A stretch of 64,000 nt of DNA, taken from assembly GCA_020051175.1 (NCBI GenBank), contig JAGVJJ010000010.1:58089-122088 (forward strand), written 5' to 3'. The translations under genes were made by a program, and so were the position numbers. The DNA comes from Bacteroidia bacterium (GTDB taxonomy: Bacteria > Bacteroidota > Bacteroidia > 2-12-FULL-35-15). Below are positions 7,482 through 16,628 of the stretch, in pieces. Every line of letters starts with the position of its first letter. The first letter of the stretch is position 1. The notes beneath the pieces were generated by a model. The model was given only the letters and a program-made list of their open reading frames with translations. It did no database searches and had not been told where the DNA came from.

Positions 7482-10052
7482 TTATGTTGTCTTGTTTCTG
7501 TTCCTTTTTATTCTTTCCAAAATGGCAAGCACAGTACCTATCACCATCACAATGCAACCAATCCAAAGAATATTGATATATGGAAATATCATTGCCTGCA
7601 TCACAATAAAATCACGCACATTTTCTTTCTTTTCCTGCAGAGATATTTCAATTGTCCCGTTAGATGGGTTTATTTTCCAGAACATGAACTGAAGCCCCAG
7701 CTCATCTACTTTAGAAGCAATAGGCTGTATTTTATTTTCATGTATGACATACATAGGTGTGGCCTCATACTTTTTTGTAATATCAAGTACACGCAGACTG
7801 GCCCCCACAGCAATATCGTCTTTAGAAATACCCAGCTGTGCTTTATCCACATTTGTGCTTAGGGAATCAAAAATAATGATGGCGTTGGACGAGAATATGG
7901 TATCCCCTTTTTTCATTGAATAATTCTTCGCTTCTGTGTATTCACCCATCGTTTCCGATGCTCTTTCTTTTAGTGAAGCCAAATCAGCATACGTTACGTG
8001 TGTGTATACATCAAAAGTAAGGAAGTGGCGTGTATCCGGCTCAGCAATGTTGCCCATACGGGGGTTGGTTTGTACCAGTGGCGACAGGGAGAATTCTTTA
8101 TCGAAAGTGCCATTGGCATTTCGCGTAAAATAGTCTACATCAAAATAGATGTTAATGCCTTCGAACCGTTTGCCATTGTATGTTACAAAATACCTGCCCA
8201 TGGGCAGTGTATCGCCCTGGGTAAGCAATATATTATCGCTGTTCGAAATTTTTTCGCCAAGGCTTTCCAGACTTTTGCCTGATGTATTCTGGGAAATAAT
8301 ATCTTTTTTAGAAGTAGAAATAAGCGCTCCAATTAGTATCAGTGCAAAGCCAATGTGGGCAATGGAAGCACCAGCCTTTTTAATATTCCCTTTTATTATT
8401 CGTAATGCATAATCGGCATTTGCAAAAAATGCAAACAGACCCGAAAACAAGAGCACACCATAAAGCGGTTTGGTAAAATGAAGAGCAATACTGGCAGCAA
8501 TACTCAGCACAAAAGCCGCAATGAGGGCAAGCAGGAGCTGCCTGCCAAACACTTTAATATCTGTTTGCTTGTATTTGAAAAACTGGCTAATGGCAATCAG
8601 TATCAGAATAACAATTGCAAAGGGAATCTGCCATAGATGGTACACAGAGATAACATCTTTAGCTGCTGCCATTTTCAGGTCGAACAGTTTGTTCCATACA
8701 GGCAGTGAGGTATAAAAAATGATTTGAAAAGAGGAAATTATCAGTACGAGTGCCCCTATAAAAATCCAGAATTCACGCGACCAAAGGCTCTCTTCTTCCT
8801 GCTGTTGAGGAAAATGGAATATGCGGCCAATAACAAGGAACACAATGCTTGCAAGTATCCATACAATGAGTACCGGTGACTGTGTGTAATCAGCTGCCAT
8901 CAGCGAAAACCAGGCTATAGCGCATACAAGAGTGATAACAGAATAATAGATTTTGAGCTTTCTGTCTATAATCAGCAACATCATGCCCAGGTAGAGGAAG
9001 AACAGCAGATAGATAAGCAACTGCCCTGACATGCCTAAATCTGTAAAAGCATGCACAGATGACTCTCCCAAAATACCGCTCCTTGTAAGGAAAGTAGAAT
9101 ACAGGATAAGAATAAACGTGATGATAGAAAGGAAAAAAGTAATGAAAAGCGATTGCGCATTTTTGCGGTTAACAAGCATTACGTGGCCTGCTCCAACAAG
9201 CGTTAACCAAGGCACCAGCGAAGCATTCTCTACAGGATCCCATGCCCAGAAACCACCAAAGCTCAATGCTTCATAGGCCCATGCGCCACCCATTAACACT
9301 CCTGTACCTAAAATCATGATACCTGAAAAAGCCCATGGTAATGCAGGTTTTATCCACTCGGTGTACTGCTTTTTCCACAGTCCGGCAATGGCATAAGCAA
9401 AAGGTACAACAGTAAGCGCAAAGCCAAGGAACAAGGTTGGAGGATGAATGGTCATCCAGTAATTTTGCAGCAAAGGATTTAATCCACGGCCATCTATTTT
9501 TTGCAGGTAATCAGCTTTTGAAAAAATGGGCGTGTTTGCAAAATCAGGGTGCTCGCGCAGCAGTACCGTAAATGGATTGCTGCCTATGCGGTGCTCAAAA
9601 ATAAATACGCCCAGCAGCATGGAAGCAAGGAACACCTGTACAAATGAAATAGTAGCCATTACAGGTGCTTCAAAGTTTTTGGCTGTACGCTGTAAAATCA
9701 GTCCAAGCAACACGTGCCAGAAAGTCCATAACAGGAAGCTGCCCTCCTGCCCTTCCCAGAAACACGACAAGATATAACGAAGTGGCATTTCCTTATTGCT
9801 GTGGTGCCATACATACTCATATTCGAAATAATGGTTGGCGAGCATGATGAACAAGGTGGACACAATTCCTATAACGGCAACGCTATGTATGCGGAACGCG
9901 ATACGTGCCAGGCGTTTCCACGAAAGAGTTTCCTCATTGTCGCGGGAAGCAAAAAAATAAGCTATACTGGCTAAAAGAGCGAAAGTGAAGGAAAGAATAA
10001 CGAATACATTACCAATCTTGCCTATCCATAAATGTTCACCGATGTATTCCAT
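7482..10052 (-). CDS. ccmF: Cytochrome c maturation heme lyase subunit, CcmF-type
   Basis: ~856 aa from MEYIGEHLWIGKIG; multipass; tryptophan-rich WWD motif WGGFWAWDPVENASLVPWLTLVG and MTIHPPTLFLGF. Confidence 0.9.
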   Translation of the reverse strand: MEYIGEHLWIGKIGNVFVILSFTFALLASIAYFFASRDNEETLSWKRLARIAFRIHSVAVIGIVSTLFIMLANHYFEYEYVWHHSNKEMPLRYILSCFWEGQEGSFLLWTFWHVLLGLILQRTAKNFEAPVMATISFVQVFLASMLLGVFIFEHRIGSNPFTVLLREHPDFANTPIFSKADYLQKIDGRGLNPLLQNYWMTIHPPTLFLGFALTVVPFAYAIAGLWKKQYTEWIKPALPWAFSGIMILGTGVLMGGAWAYEALSFGGFWAWDPVENASLVPWLTLVGAGHVMLVNRKNAQSLFITFFLSIITFILILYSTFLTRSGILGESSVHAFTDLGMSGQLLIYLLFFLYLGMMLLIIDRKLKIYYSVITLVCAIAWFSLMAADYTQSPVLIVWILASIVFLVIGRIFHFPQQQEEESLWSREFWIFIGALVLIISSFQIIFYTSLPVWNKLFDLKMAAAKDVISVYHLWQIPFAIVILILIAISQFFKYKQTDIKVFGRQLLLALIAAFVLSIAASIALHFTKPLYGVLLFSGLFAFFANADYALRIIKGNIKKAGASIAHIGFALILIGALISTSKKDIISQNTSGKSLESLGEKISNSDNILLTQGDTLPMGRYFVTYNGKRFEGINIYFDVDYFTRNANGTFDKEFSLSPLVQTNPRMGNIAEPDTRHFLTFDVYTHVTYADLASLKERASETMGEYTEAKNYSMKKGDTIFSSNAIIIFDSLSTNVDKAQLGISKDDIAVGASLRVLDITKKYEATPMYVIHENKIQPIASKVDELGLQFMFWKINPSNGTIEISLQEKKENVRDFIVMQAMIFPYINILWIGCIVMVIGTVLAILERIKRNRNKTT

Positions 10053-10081
10053 ATTTATTAGTTTGCAATTATGCAATTTGC

Positions 10082-10109
10082 AGTTGGCAATTATTGCAAA
10101 TTGCCAACT
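10082..10109. repeat. Short perfect palindrome between ccmE and ccmF
   Basis: AGTTGGCAATT-ATTGCA-AATTGCCAACT, 11-bp perfect arms; GCAGTTGGCAATTA recurs near 12914. Confidence 0.6.
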
Positions 10110-10123
10110 TTATTTTTGCCAAC

Positions 10124-10519
10124 TTATTTATTAGCAGTTTCCTGTGGCTTGCCGTCATTGTATTTTGAAGGGCATTTCATCAGAATCTCAGATGCCACAA
10201 AATCATCCCCCTGCATTTTGCCAATAAGAACAATTTGTTCGGAGCGCTCAAAATCCTGTGGCTTATTTTTATTCAGGATTACTTTTTTCTCCTGGCCTTT
10301 GTTGTCTATCATGTAAAATGTAAAAAGATTGGCATTGACCTGAGGTTCATACACGCTGCCTTTGTCTTTATTGAATTTTCCAACCACATGAAATTCGTTA
10401 TCCGGTGCTTGAGCTGCTTCAGAAAAGCTGGCATAAGAGCTTGTGTTGCCAAGTGTGGTAAGTATTGCACCAATTGCCAATGCAATGATGACGATTCCGA
10501 TAATGTGAACTTTTTTCAT
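10124..10519 (-). CDS. ccmE: Cytochrome c maturation protein CcmE
   Basis: Start at internal Met 10519: MKKVHIIGIVIIALAIGAILTTLGNTSSYASFSEA...FHVVGKFNKDKGSVYEP...QIVLIGKMQGDDFVASEILMKCPSKY. Confidence 0.88.
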   Translation of the reverse strand: MKKVHIIGIVIIALAIGAILTTLGNTSSYASFSEAAQAPDNEFHVVGKFNKDKGSVYEPQVNANLFTFYMIDNKGQEKKVILNKNKPQDFERSEQIVLIGKMQGDDFVASEILMKCPSKYNDGKPQETANK

Positions 10520-10526
10520 TTGATTA

Positions 10527-10766
10527 TTACTTTTTAATTTCTTTCTCCAGCTTGCCAATCTTCCTGTCCAGCACCACCAGGTAGCCAATGATACCTGCAA
10601 ATATGATGGCCAGTACCGTTACCACCACATATATTTTTCCCGACTGGTACATTCCGTCAGCCATTTCAGGTCTGGTGCATTCAGCCGGCAATTGGGCAAA
10701 TGCTGCTGATACAGACAATAGCAGCATGCTAAAAAAAACGGACAGCTTTTTTACTATTTTATTCAT
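10527..10766 (-). CDS. CcmD-family small membrane protein
   Basis: 79 aa; signal peptide, one TM segment and charged tail KIYVVVTVLAIIFAGIIGYLVVLDRKIGKLEKEIKK; position between ccmC and ccmE. Confidence 0.7.
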   Translation of the reverse strand: MNKIVKKLSVFFSMLLLSVSAAFAQLPAECTRPEMADGMYQSGKIYVVVTVLAIIFAGIIGYLVVLDRKIGKLEKEIKK

Positions 10767-11481
10767 TGAACAATAATTTTCGTTTTATTTTTTCAAGACG
10801 TACACTCAACGTAAGCATCCATGTTGCCAGCAGAATCCAGCCAATTACGGCAGGGTAAAATACCATACGCATGTTCCTGTCCAGGTCGTATTGATTAAAA
10901 CCAGGATTACCGCCATTTCCGGGATGCAAAGAGTCTGTCATTCGAGGTAAAATCATCAGAAATACAATAAGCATTATATAGGCGAATATATTGTAAACGG
11001 CCGAAATACGTCCCCGCTTTTGCTCTTCGTTGATAGAACCACGCAAAATAAAGTAAGCAAAATAAATCAGCATTGTAATAGCTGCACCATTCAGTTTAGT
11101 ATCAGCAACCCACCATGCGCCCCAAGTATAACGTGCCCATACGGAGCCTGTAGCTAACCCTAAAGCACCCAATACTAAACCCACATTTGCTGCCTGGGAG
11201 GCTATCATATCGTTTTCTGCATTTGGATTAGCCAGATTCTTGATACTATACCAAAGGGATACAAAAAGTATTGTCATCATTGCAAACCACATAGGAACAT
11301 GAAAATACAAATTGCGGATAGTTTCATGAAGAATGGCTTGGGCAGGAACTGGAATAATAAAACCAGCTATAATAGTGTAAAGAACAAACAGAGCAGCTAT
11401 AATTTTCCACCAATATGTTTTTAACCCTTTTCTTTTTTGAGAAGAACCTGCGGACTCACTCATACTATTTTCCAAACCCAT
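10759..11481 (-). CDS. ccmC: Cytochrome c biogenesis protein CcmC/CcsA (heme exporter)
   Basis: 240 aa; NLYFHVPMWFAMMTILFVSLW and TGSVWARYTWGAWWVADTKL (WWD motif). Confidence 0.9.
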   Translation of the reverse strand: MGLENSMSESAGSSQKRKGLKTYWWKIIAALFVLYTIIAGFIIPVPAQAILHETIRNLYFHVPMWFAMMTILFVSLWYSIKNLANPNAENDMIASQAANVGLVLGALGLATGSVWARYTWGAWWVADTKLNGAAITMLIYFAYFILRGSINEEQKRGRISAVYNIFAYIMLIVFLMILPRMTDSLHPGNGGNPGFNQYDLDRNMRMVFYPAVIGWILLATWMLTLSVRLEKIKRKLLFNE

Positions 11482-11529
11482 TGATTTTTAACACATTAGT
11501 CAATAAAAAACACAAACTCATATGTTTTG

Positions 11530-12186
11530 TTAATCCCTCCAAAGGTAACGAAATAATAAATACGATAAACTGACAATTATCACGTTTAAAAAAAACAAAA
11601 TCAGCAAGCTGTTCCAGTCCCAAAGTTCCAGGCCATCAATTGCATTTCTCGACAGCTTGATAAGAACCATCAGCAATGGAAGCATTATAGGCAGACTAAG
11701 AATTGCCATCAAGGTGAAATTGTTGCTTGTTTTTGAAGCTATTGCCGAAACCATCGTAAGCAAAGAAGAAAAACCAAGGCTTCCCAGCAGGAGGGTCAAT
11801 AAGAACAATGCAGTATCCTGGATAAGATTGCCAATTAGCAAAGAATAAGCAGCCAAACACAAGCCAGACAACACAATGAGAATCAGCGAGTTGTAAATTA
11901 TTTTAGAAAGAATAACTGCCTGGGGGTTGGTTAAAGTATACAAATACAGTGAACGGCCACCCGTTTCCCCCAAAAAACTCTTTGCTACAGCATTGATGGA
12001 AGCAAACAACAGGATAATCCAGAAAAGTGCATTCCAGGTAGCAGGGTTAATCACCTGTTTGAATGAAAGATAGCTTACAAAAACCGTGGAAACAACATAA
12101 ATCAGGATACCACCCAGAGCGTATTTATTACGCATTTCCAGCTTTATCTCTTTAACAATAAGGTATTTTATTTGTTGAAATAGCAT
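11530..12186 (-). CDS. ccmB: Heme exporter protein CcmB
   Basis: 218 aa, multipass ABC permease; ALFWIILLFASINAVAKSFLGETGGRSLYLYTLTNP; adjacent to ccmC. Confidence 0.85.
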   Translation of the reverse strand: MLFQQIKYLIVKEIKLEMRNKYALGGILIYVVSTVFVSYLSFKQVINPATWNALFWIILLFASINAVAKSFLGETGGRSLYLYTLTNPQAVILSKIIYNSLILIVLSGLCLAAYSLLIGNLIQDTALFLLTLLLGSLGFSSLLTMVSAIASKTSNNFTLMAILSLPIMLPLLMVLIKLSRNAIDGLELWDWNSLLILFFLNVIIVSLSYLLFRYLWRD

Positions 12187-12194
12187 TTCGGGTG

Positions 12195-12202
12195 CAAAGG
12201 TA
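12195..12202 (-). promoter_or_regulatory. Putative -7 element (TACCTTTG) for the ccmB-led operon
   Basis: CAAAGGTA on plus strand = TACCTTTG on minus, 9 bp upstream of the ccmB start. Confidence 0.4.
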
Positions 12203-12274
12203 ATGCTCTATTTGACATTGTATCCGTAACTCCTGCTTAAATTTTGTTAAGTAGCTGAAGCCTGTTCTTTTTCG

Positions 12275-12282
12275 TACATTTG
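12275..12282 (+). promoter_or_regulatory. Putative -7 element (TACATTTG) for the glutathione peroxidase gene
   Basis: TACATTTG matches TAnnTTTG, 40 bp upstream of ATG. Confidence 0.45.
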
Positions 12283-12322
12283 TAGCTCGTGTACGATTTA
12301 AACAGATTATTAAGCCAATACG

Positions 12323-12868
12323 ATGAAAACAAAGATTTTAATTCTATTTACTGCATTCATTTCTGCCTGTGCCCAGTTGCAGGCACAAACCTCTTTTTAC
12401 GATTTAAAAGCAAAAACCATTGAAGGCAAAGAATTCAATTTTTTCTCGCTGGAGGGTAAAAAGGTCCTTATTGTAAATACTGCTTCCAAATGTGGCTATA
12501 CATACCAGTACGAAGATTTGGAAAAGCTGTTCCAGGCATATAAAGATAAAAACTTTGTTATCATTGGCTTTCCGGCTGATAATTTTGGTCACCAGGAACC
12601 CGGCAGTAATTCTGAGATACAGGAATTCTGCAAAAAGAATTATGGTGTTAATTTCCAGATGATGGAAAAAATTTCTGTAAAAGGCGATGATATACACCCA
12701 GTGTATCAATGGCTGACTCAAAAAGCTAAAAATGGCAAAATGGATTCTTCTGTAAAATGGAATTTTCAGAAATACATGATCGATGAAAACGGTAACCTGG
12801 TGGACGTTGCTTATTCAGGAGATAAACCAATGAGCGATAAAATTGTGAACTGGATAACTGGGAAATAG
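12323..12868 (+). CDS. Glutathione peroxidase family protein (Cys type, secreted)
   Basis: 181 aa; signal peptide; VLIVNTASKCGYTYQYEDLEKLF, GFPADNFGHQEPGSNSEIQEFCKKNYGVNFQMMEKI, VKWNFQKYMID. Confidence 0.93.
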   Translation: MKTKILILFTAFISACAQLQAQTSFYDLKAKTIEGKEFNFFSLEGKKVLIVNTASKCGYTYQYEDLEKLFQAYKDKNFVIIGFPADNFGHQEPGSNSEIQEFCKKNYGVNFQMMEKISVKGDDIHPVYQWLTQKAKNGKMDSSVKWNFQKYMIDENGNLVDVAYSGDKPMSDKIVNWITGK

Positions 12869-13026
12869 TTATTAGTTTGTAGTTCAGAGAATTAAATTGG
12901 CAATTTTGCAATAGGCAGTTGGCAATTAATTTAAACTGAAACGGTTGAGCAATTGGATCATTTAGCAATAGCCAATCAGACATCGTGTTTCGTAAATTTC
13001 GTAAAAGATTCGTTATTTGTAACATC

Positions 13027-13743
13027 ATGAAGTTAGATATATTGGCAATAGGAGTTCACCCGGATGATGTGGAGCTTTCGTGTGCAGGAACCTTACTAAA
13101 GCATATTGCTTCGGATAAAAAGTGCGGGATACTGGATTTGACCTGTGGTGAGTTGGGCACAAGAGGCAGTGGAGAGCTGCGTCTGATAGAGGCCGCTGAT
13201 GCAGCCAAAATACTGGGAGTAAGTGTGCGCGACAATTTAAAAATGGCTGATGGTTTCTTTAAAAACGACTCAGCACATCAGCTGGAAATTATAAAAAAAA
13301 TCCGGCAGTACCGCCCGGAAATAGTGCTTTGTAATGCTATTACCGACCGCCATCCTGATCATGGACGTTCGTCAGCTCTTGCTTCAGAAGCCTGCTTCTA
13401 TAGCGGACTATTGCGCATTGAAACAGAGCTTGATGGAGTAAGACAGCAGCATTGGCGTCCAAAAGCAGTGTATCATTATATTCAGGACAGACAGCTAAAG
13501 CCTGATTTTGTCGTGGATATCACACCTTTTTTTGATAAAAAAATGGAAGCCATTAAAGCCTTCCGTTCACAATTTTACAACCCCGATTCAAAGGAACCGG
13601 AATCTCCCATTTCAATGAAAAATTTTCTGGATTACATAGAAAGTAAAATGCGAGTATTTGGTCGTGATGCAGGTTTTGAATATGCTGAAGGCTTTTCTGT
13701 TGAAAGAACAATTGGTGTAGCAAGTCTTTTCGATATCATCTGA
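13027..13743 (+). CDS. bshB1: Bacillithiol biosynthesis deacetylase BshB1
   Basis: MKLDILAIGVHPDDVELSCAGTLLKHIASDKKCGILDLTCGELGTRGSGELRLIEAADAAKILGV...DRHPDHGRSSALASEACFYSGL. Confidence 0.93.
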   Translation: MKLDILAIGVHPDDVELSCAGTLLKHIASDKKCGILDLTCGELGTRGSGELRLIEAADAAKILGVSVRDNLKMADGFFKNDSAHQLEIIKKIRQYRPEIVLCNAITDRHPDHGRSSALASEACFYSGLLRIETELDGVRQQHWRPKAVYHYIQDRQLKPDFVVDITPFFDKKMEAIKAFRSQFYNPDSKEPESPISMKNFLDYIESKMRVFGRDAGFEYAEGFSVERTIGVASLFDII

Positions 13744-13753
13744 TAAAGTATAT

Positions 13754-14395
13754 ATGAAACGCTACAAAAAAATTGGTATCAGCCTGCTTATTATTATTGT
13801 AGCGCTTTTTATTTTTACGCTATGGGCAAACAATACCATTATAAAAAAAAGCTCTGCTTTTATCACAGGTAATCTTCAGGAGGTTGACAGCAGCAAAGCT
13901 GGACTGTTATTGGGTACCAGCAAGTATAGCAGGGGTGGCTCAGAAAATGATTTCTTTTTTAACCGCATTGAAGCCGCTGCAGAGCTATTCAAAGCAGGTA
14001 AAATCAAATGCATCATTATAAGTGGCGACAATAGCCGCGAGGACTACAATGAGCCACAGGACATGAAGGATGAGCTCATAAAAAGAGGTATTCCACAAGA
14101 TAAAATTTACCTTGATTATGCTGGTTTCAGGACATTTGATTCAGTGATACGTGCCAAAGAGATTTTTGGCCAGACAACCTTTATTGTTATTTCGCAAAAA
14201 TTCCACAATGAGCGTGCTGTTTACATTGCCCGGAAAAATGGTATAGAAGCTTATGGTTATAATGCGAAGGATGTGTCAGCCTCAAAAGGCCTTAAAACAA
14301 AGTTAAGAGAGTACTTTGCGCGTGACAAAGTGTTCCTGGATATGCTTTTTGGGGTTGATCCGAAGTTCCTGGGCGATAAAATTACGATCAGATAA
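13754..14395 (+). CDS. SanA/ElyC/YdcF-family (DUF218) membrane protein
   Basis: 213 aa; N-terminal TM; AGLLLGTSKYSRGG...FFNRIEAAAELFKAGKIKCIIISGDNSREDYNEPQDMKDELIKRGIPQDKIYLDYAGFRTFDSV. Confidence 0.87.
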   Translation: MKRYKKIGISLLIIIVALFIFTLWANNTIIKKSSAFITGNLQEVDSSKAGLLLGTSKYSRGGSENDFFFNRIEAAAELFKAGKIKCIIISGDNSREDYNEPQDMKDELIKRGIPQDKIYLDYAGFRTFDSVIRAKEIFGQTTFIVISQKFHNERAVYIARKNGIEAYGYNAKDVSASKGLKTKLREYFARDKVFLDMLFGVDPKFLGDKITIR

Positions 14396-14501
14396 ATGCA
14401 ATATTGTTAGAAATAGTCAGTGCAAATTATCAGTACTTTTGTTATTCAATAATTAAGGTGCCGACTAAAAATTATTTAAATATTTATTTTTTCTTTTAAT
14501 T

Positions 14502-15659
14502 ATGAAAGATACAAGCAACTTAGGTTTTGGCACAAAAGCCATTCATGCCGGACAAGAGCCGGATCCAACCACAGGAGCAATTATGACTCCCATTTACCAG
14601 ACATCTACCTATACCCAGGAAAGTCCGGGTATTCATAAAGGATATGCCTATGCGCGTGGGAAAAATCCAACACGCAATGCACTGGAAAAATGCCTTGCAG
14701 AACTGGAAGGCGCGAAATACGGCTTGTGCTTTTCAAGCGGAATGGGAGCTATTGACGCGGTAACAAAATTGCTTCGTCCCGGTGATGAAGTAATTACAGG
14801 TGATGATTTATACGGTGGAACATACCGTATGTATACCAAGGTTTTTGGACATTTCGGGATTAAGTTCCATTTTATTGATATGAAGGATGCCAATAACCTA
14901 CACAAATACATCAATAAAAACACCAAGATGATATGGCTGGAAACCCCTACTAACCCAACCATGCAAATCATCGATATTGCTGCCTGTGCTAAAATTGCAA
15001 AAGAAAACAACATCATTTGTGCGGTTGACAATACCTTCGCATCTCCGTTTTTACAAAATCCTTTAGCACTGGGTGCTGATATCGTAATGCACTCCGTAAC
15101 CAAATACCTTGGCGGGCACAGCGATGTAGTAATGGGTGCATTGTGTTTGAACGATGATAACTTATATCAGCAGCTTGCATTTATACACAACAGCTGCGGT
15201 GCAACTCCGGGCCCGCAGGATTGCTTTCTTGTATTGAGGGGTATTAAAACCCTGCATATCCGCATGGAACGCCATTGCTATAACGGACGTAAAATCGCAG
15301 AGTTTTTAAAAACACATCCTAAAATTGATAAAGTATACTGGCCGGGCTTTCCGGACAGCCAAAACCACGACATTGCCAAGAAACAGATGAAGGATTTCGG
15401 AGGGATGATTTCTTTCTCATTGAAAGGGAATAAACAGGAAGAAGCCTTTGAAATAGCAAGGCGCACACGTGTTTTCTCACTTGCTGAATCATTGGGTGGT
15501 GTGGAATCACTAATCAACCATCCTGCCACCATGACGCACGCTTCCATTCCTAAAGAAGAACGTTATAAAGCTGGTGTTGTAGAATCATTGTTGAGGTTAA
15601 GTGTCGGTATCGAAGATATTGATGACCTTATACATGATTTACAGCAGGCATTGGCATAA
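14502..15659 (+). CDS. Cystathionine gamma-synthase / gamma-lyase family PLP enzyme
   Basis: 385 aa; FGTKAIHAGQEPDPTTGAIMTPIYQTSTY, MHSVTKYLGGHSDVVMGAL (PLP lysine), SLAESLGGVESLINHPATMTHASIP. Confidence 0.93.
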   Translation: MKDTSNLGFGTKAIHAGQEPDPTTGAIMTPIYQTSTYTQESPGIHKGYAYARGKNPTRNALEKCLAELEGAKYGLCFSSGMGAIDAVTKLLRPGDEVITGDDLYGGTYRMYTKVFGHFGIKFHFIDMKDANNLHKYINKNTKMIWLETPTNPTMQIIDIAACAKIAKENNIICAVDNTFASPFLQNPLALGADIVMHSVTKYLGGHSDVVMGALCLNDDNLYQQLAFIHNSCGATPGPQDCFLVLRGIKTLHIRMERHCYNGRKIAEFLKTHPKIDKVYWPGFPDSQNHDIAKKQMKDFGGMISFSLKGNKQEEAFEIARRTRVFSLAESLGGVESLINHPATMTHASIPKEERYKAGVVESLLRLSVGIEDIDDLIHDLQQALA

Positions 15660-15698
15660 TATTGTAAATTCGTTATTGCAATTTAACAGACTAATTTT

Positions 15699-15748
15699 AG
15701 CCACAGATTCACAGATTTAATTACCAATTAATCTGTGAATCTGTGGCT
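15699..15748. repeat. Dispersed intergenic palindrome family A, copy 2
   Basis: AGCCACAGATTCACAGATTAA-like arms: AGCCACAGATTCACAGATTTAA ... TTAATCTGTGAATCTGTGGCT. Confidence 0.85.
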
Positions 15749-15871
15749 TTTATATGCACTGAGGCTATTATGTTGTTAGATTTCCTATTCTTTTATGCTG
15801 TGATTGCCTGTTTGTTTTTCTGATTTATAATTATTAACTTTATTTTCTATATTAACAAAGAACATATCACG

Positions 15872-16615
15872 TTGAATTATTATTACATAACCGGAACAAG
15901 CAGAGGTATTGGAAAAGCATTTGCTGAACATTTGCTGGAAAACCCATCCAATAATGTAATAGGCATTTCGCGCGAAAAAACCATAGAACACCTTAATTAC
16001 AGGCATTTCTTCCTTGATCTTTCTGATGCTGTAGCTCTTACCGGCTTTAAGTTTGAGCCACATGCCAACGCAAAGAAAATATACCTTATCAACAATGCCG
16101 GCACCCTGGGTTTTATAAAGCCTGTTGGAAAGCTGGAAGCTGACATTATTGTAAAAAATTACACACTGAACCTGATAGCCCCAAGCGTTTTAACAAATGC
16201 TTTTATCAGCTGCTATGATACTGCAGATGCTGAAAAAGCAATCGTGAACATCAGTTCAGGAGCAGGAAAAGCACCAGTAGATGGCTGGGCCGTTTATTGC
16301 GCATCCAAAGCGGCAGTGGATATGTTCAGCCGTGTGGTGGACATGGAACAAGGTATTAGGTCAGAACATGCTTCCACATCCATTCATAAAGGATTTAAAA
16401 TATTCTCTATAGCTCCTGGTGTAGTGGATACCCAAATGCAGGATGAAATACGCAAAGCCTCTAAGGAAGATTTTAGCACGCTTGAAAAATTTATTGATTA
16501 CAAAGTAAATAATGGACTGTCCGACCCGGTATCTGTATCCAGGAAATATTTCAGGGTTTTAGAGAATGTAGGAAATATTAAAGAAGTCGTTTTTTCGATA
16601 AAGGATTATGACTAA
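15872..16615 (+). CDS. Short-chain dehydrogenase/reductase (SDR) family protein
   Basis: 247 aa (TTG start in track); YYITGTSRGIGKAFAEHLLE, YLINNAGTLG, NISSGAGKAPVDGWAVYCASKAAVDMFSRVV (YxxxK). Confidence 0.88.
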   Translation: MNYYYITGTSRGIGKAFAEHLLENPSNNVIGISREKTIEHLNYRHFFLDLSDAVALTGFKFEPHANAKKIYLINNAGTLGFIKPVGKLEADIIVKNYTLNLIAPSVLTNAFISCYDTADAEKAIVNISSGAGKAPVDGWAVYCASKAAVDMFSRVVDMEQGIRSEHASTSIHKGFKIFSIAPGVVDTQMQDEIRKASKEDFSTLEKFIDYKVNNGLSDPVSVSRKYFRVLENVGNIKEVVFSIKDYD

Positions 16616-16628
16616 ATACCACTATTGT

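Noticed and set aside
12484-12510. Selenocysteine glutathione peroxidase
   Set aside because: Active-site codon reads Cys (NTASKCGYT), with no in-frame TGA.
14396-14501. SAM riboswitch upstream of the cystathionine gamma-synthase-like gene
   Set aside because: Only ~106 bp of AT-rich sequence with no multi-helix structure I could support; just a possible TACTTTTG promoter motif.
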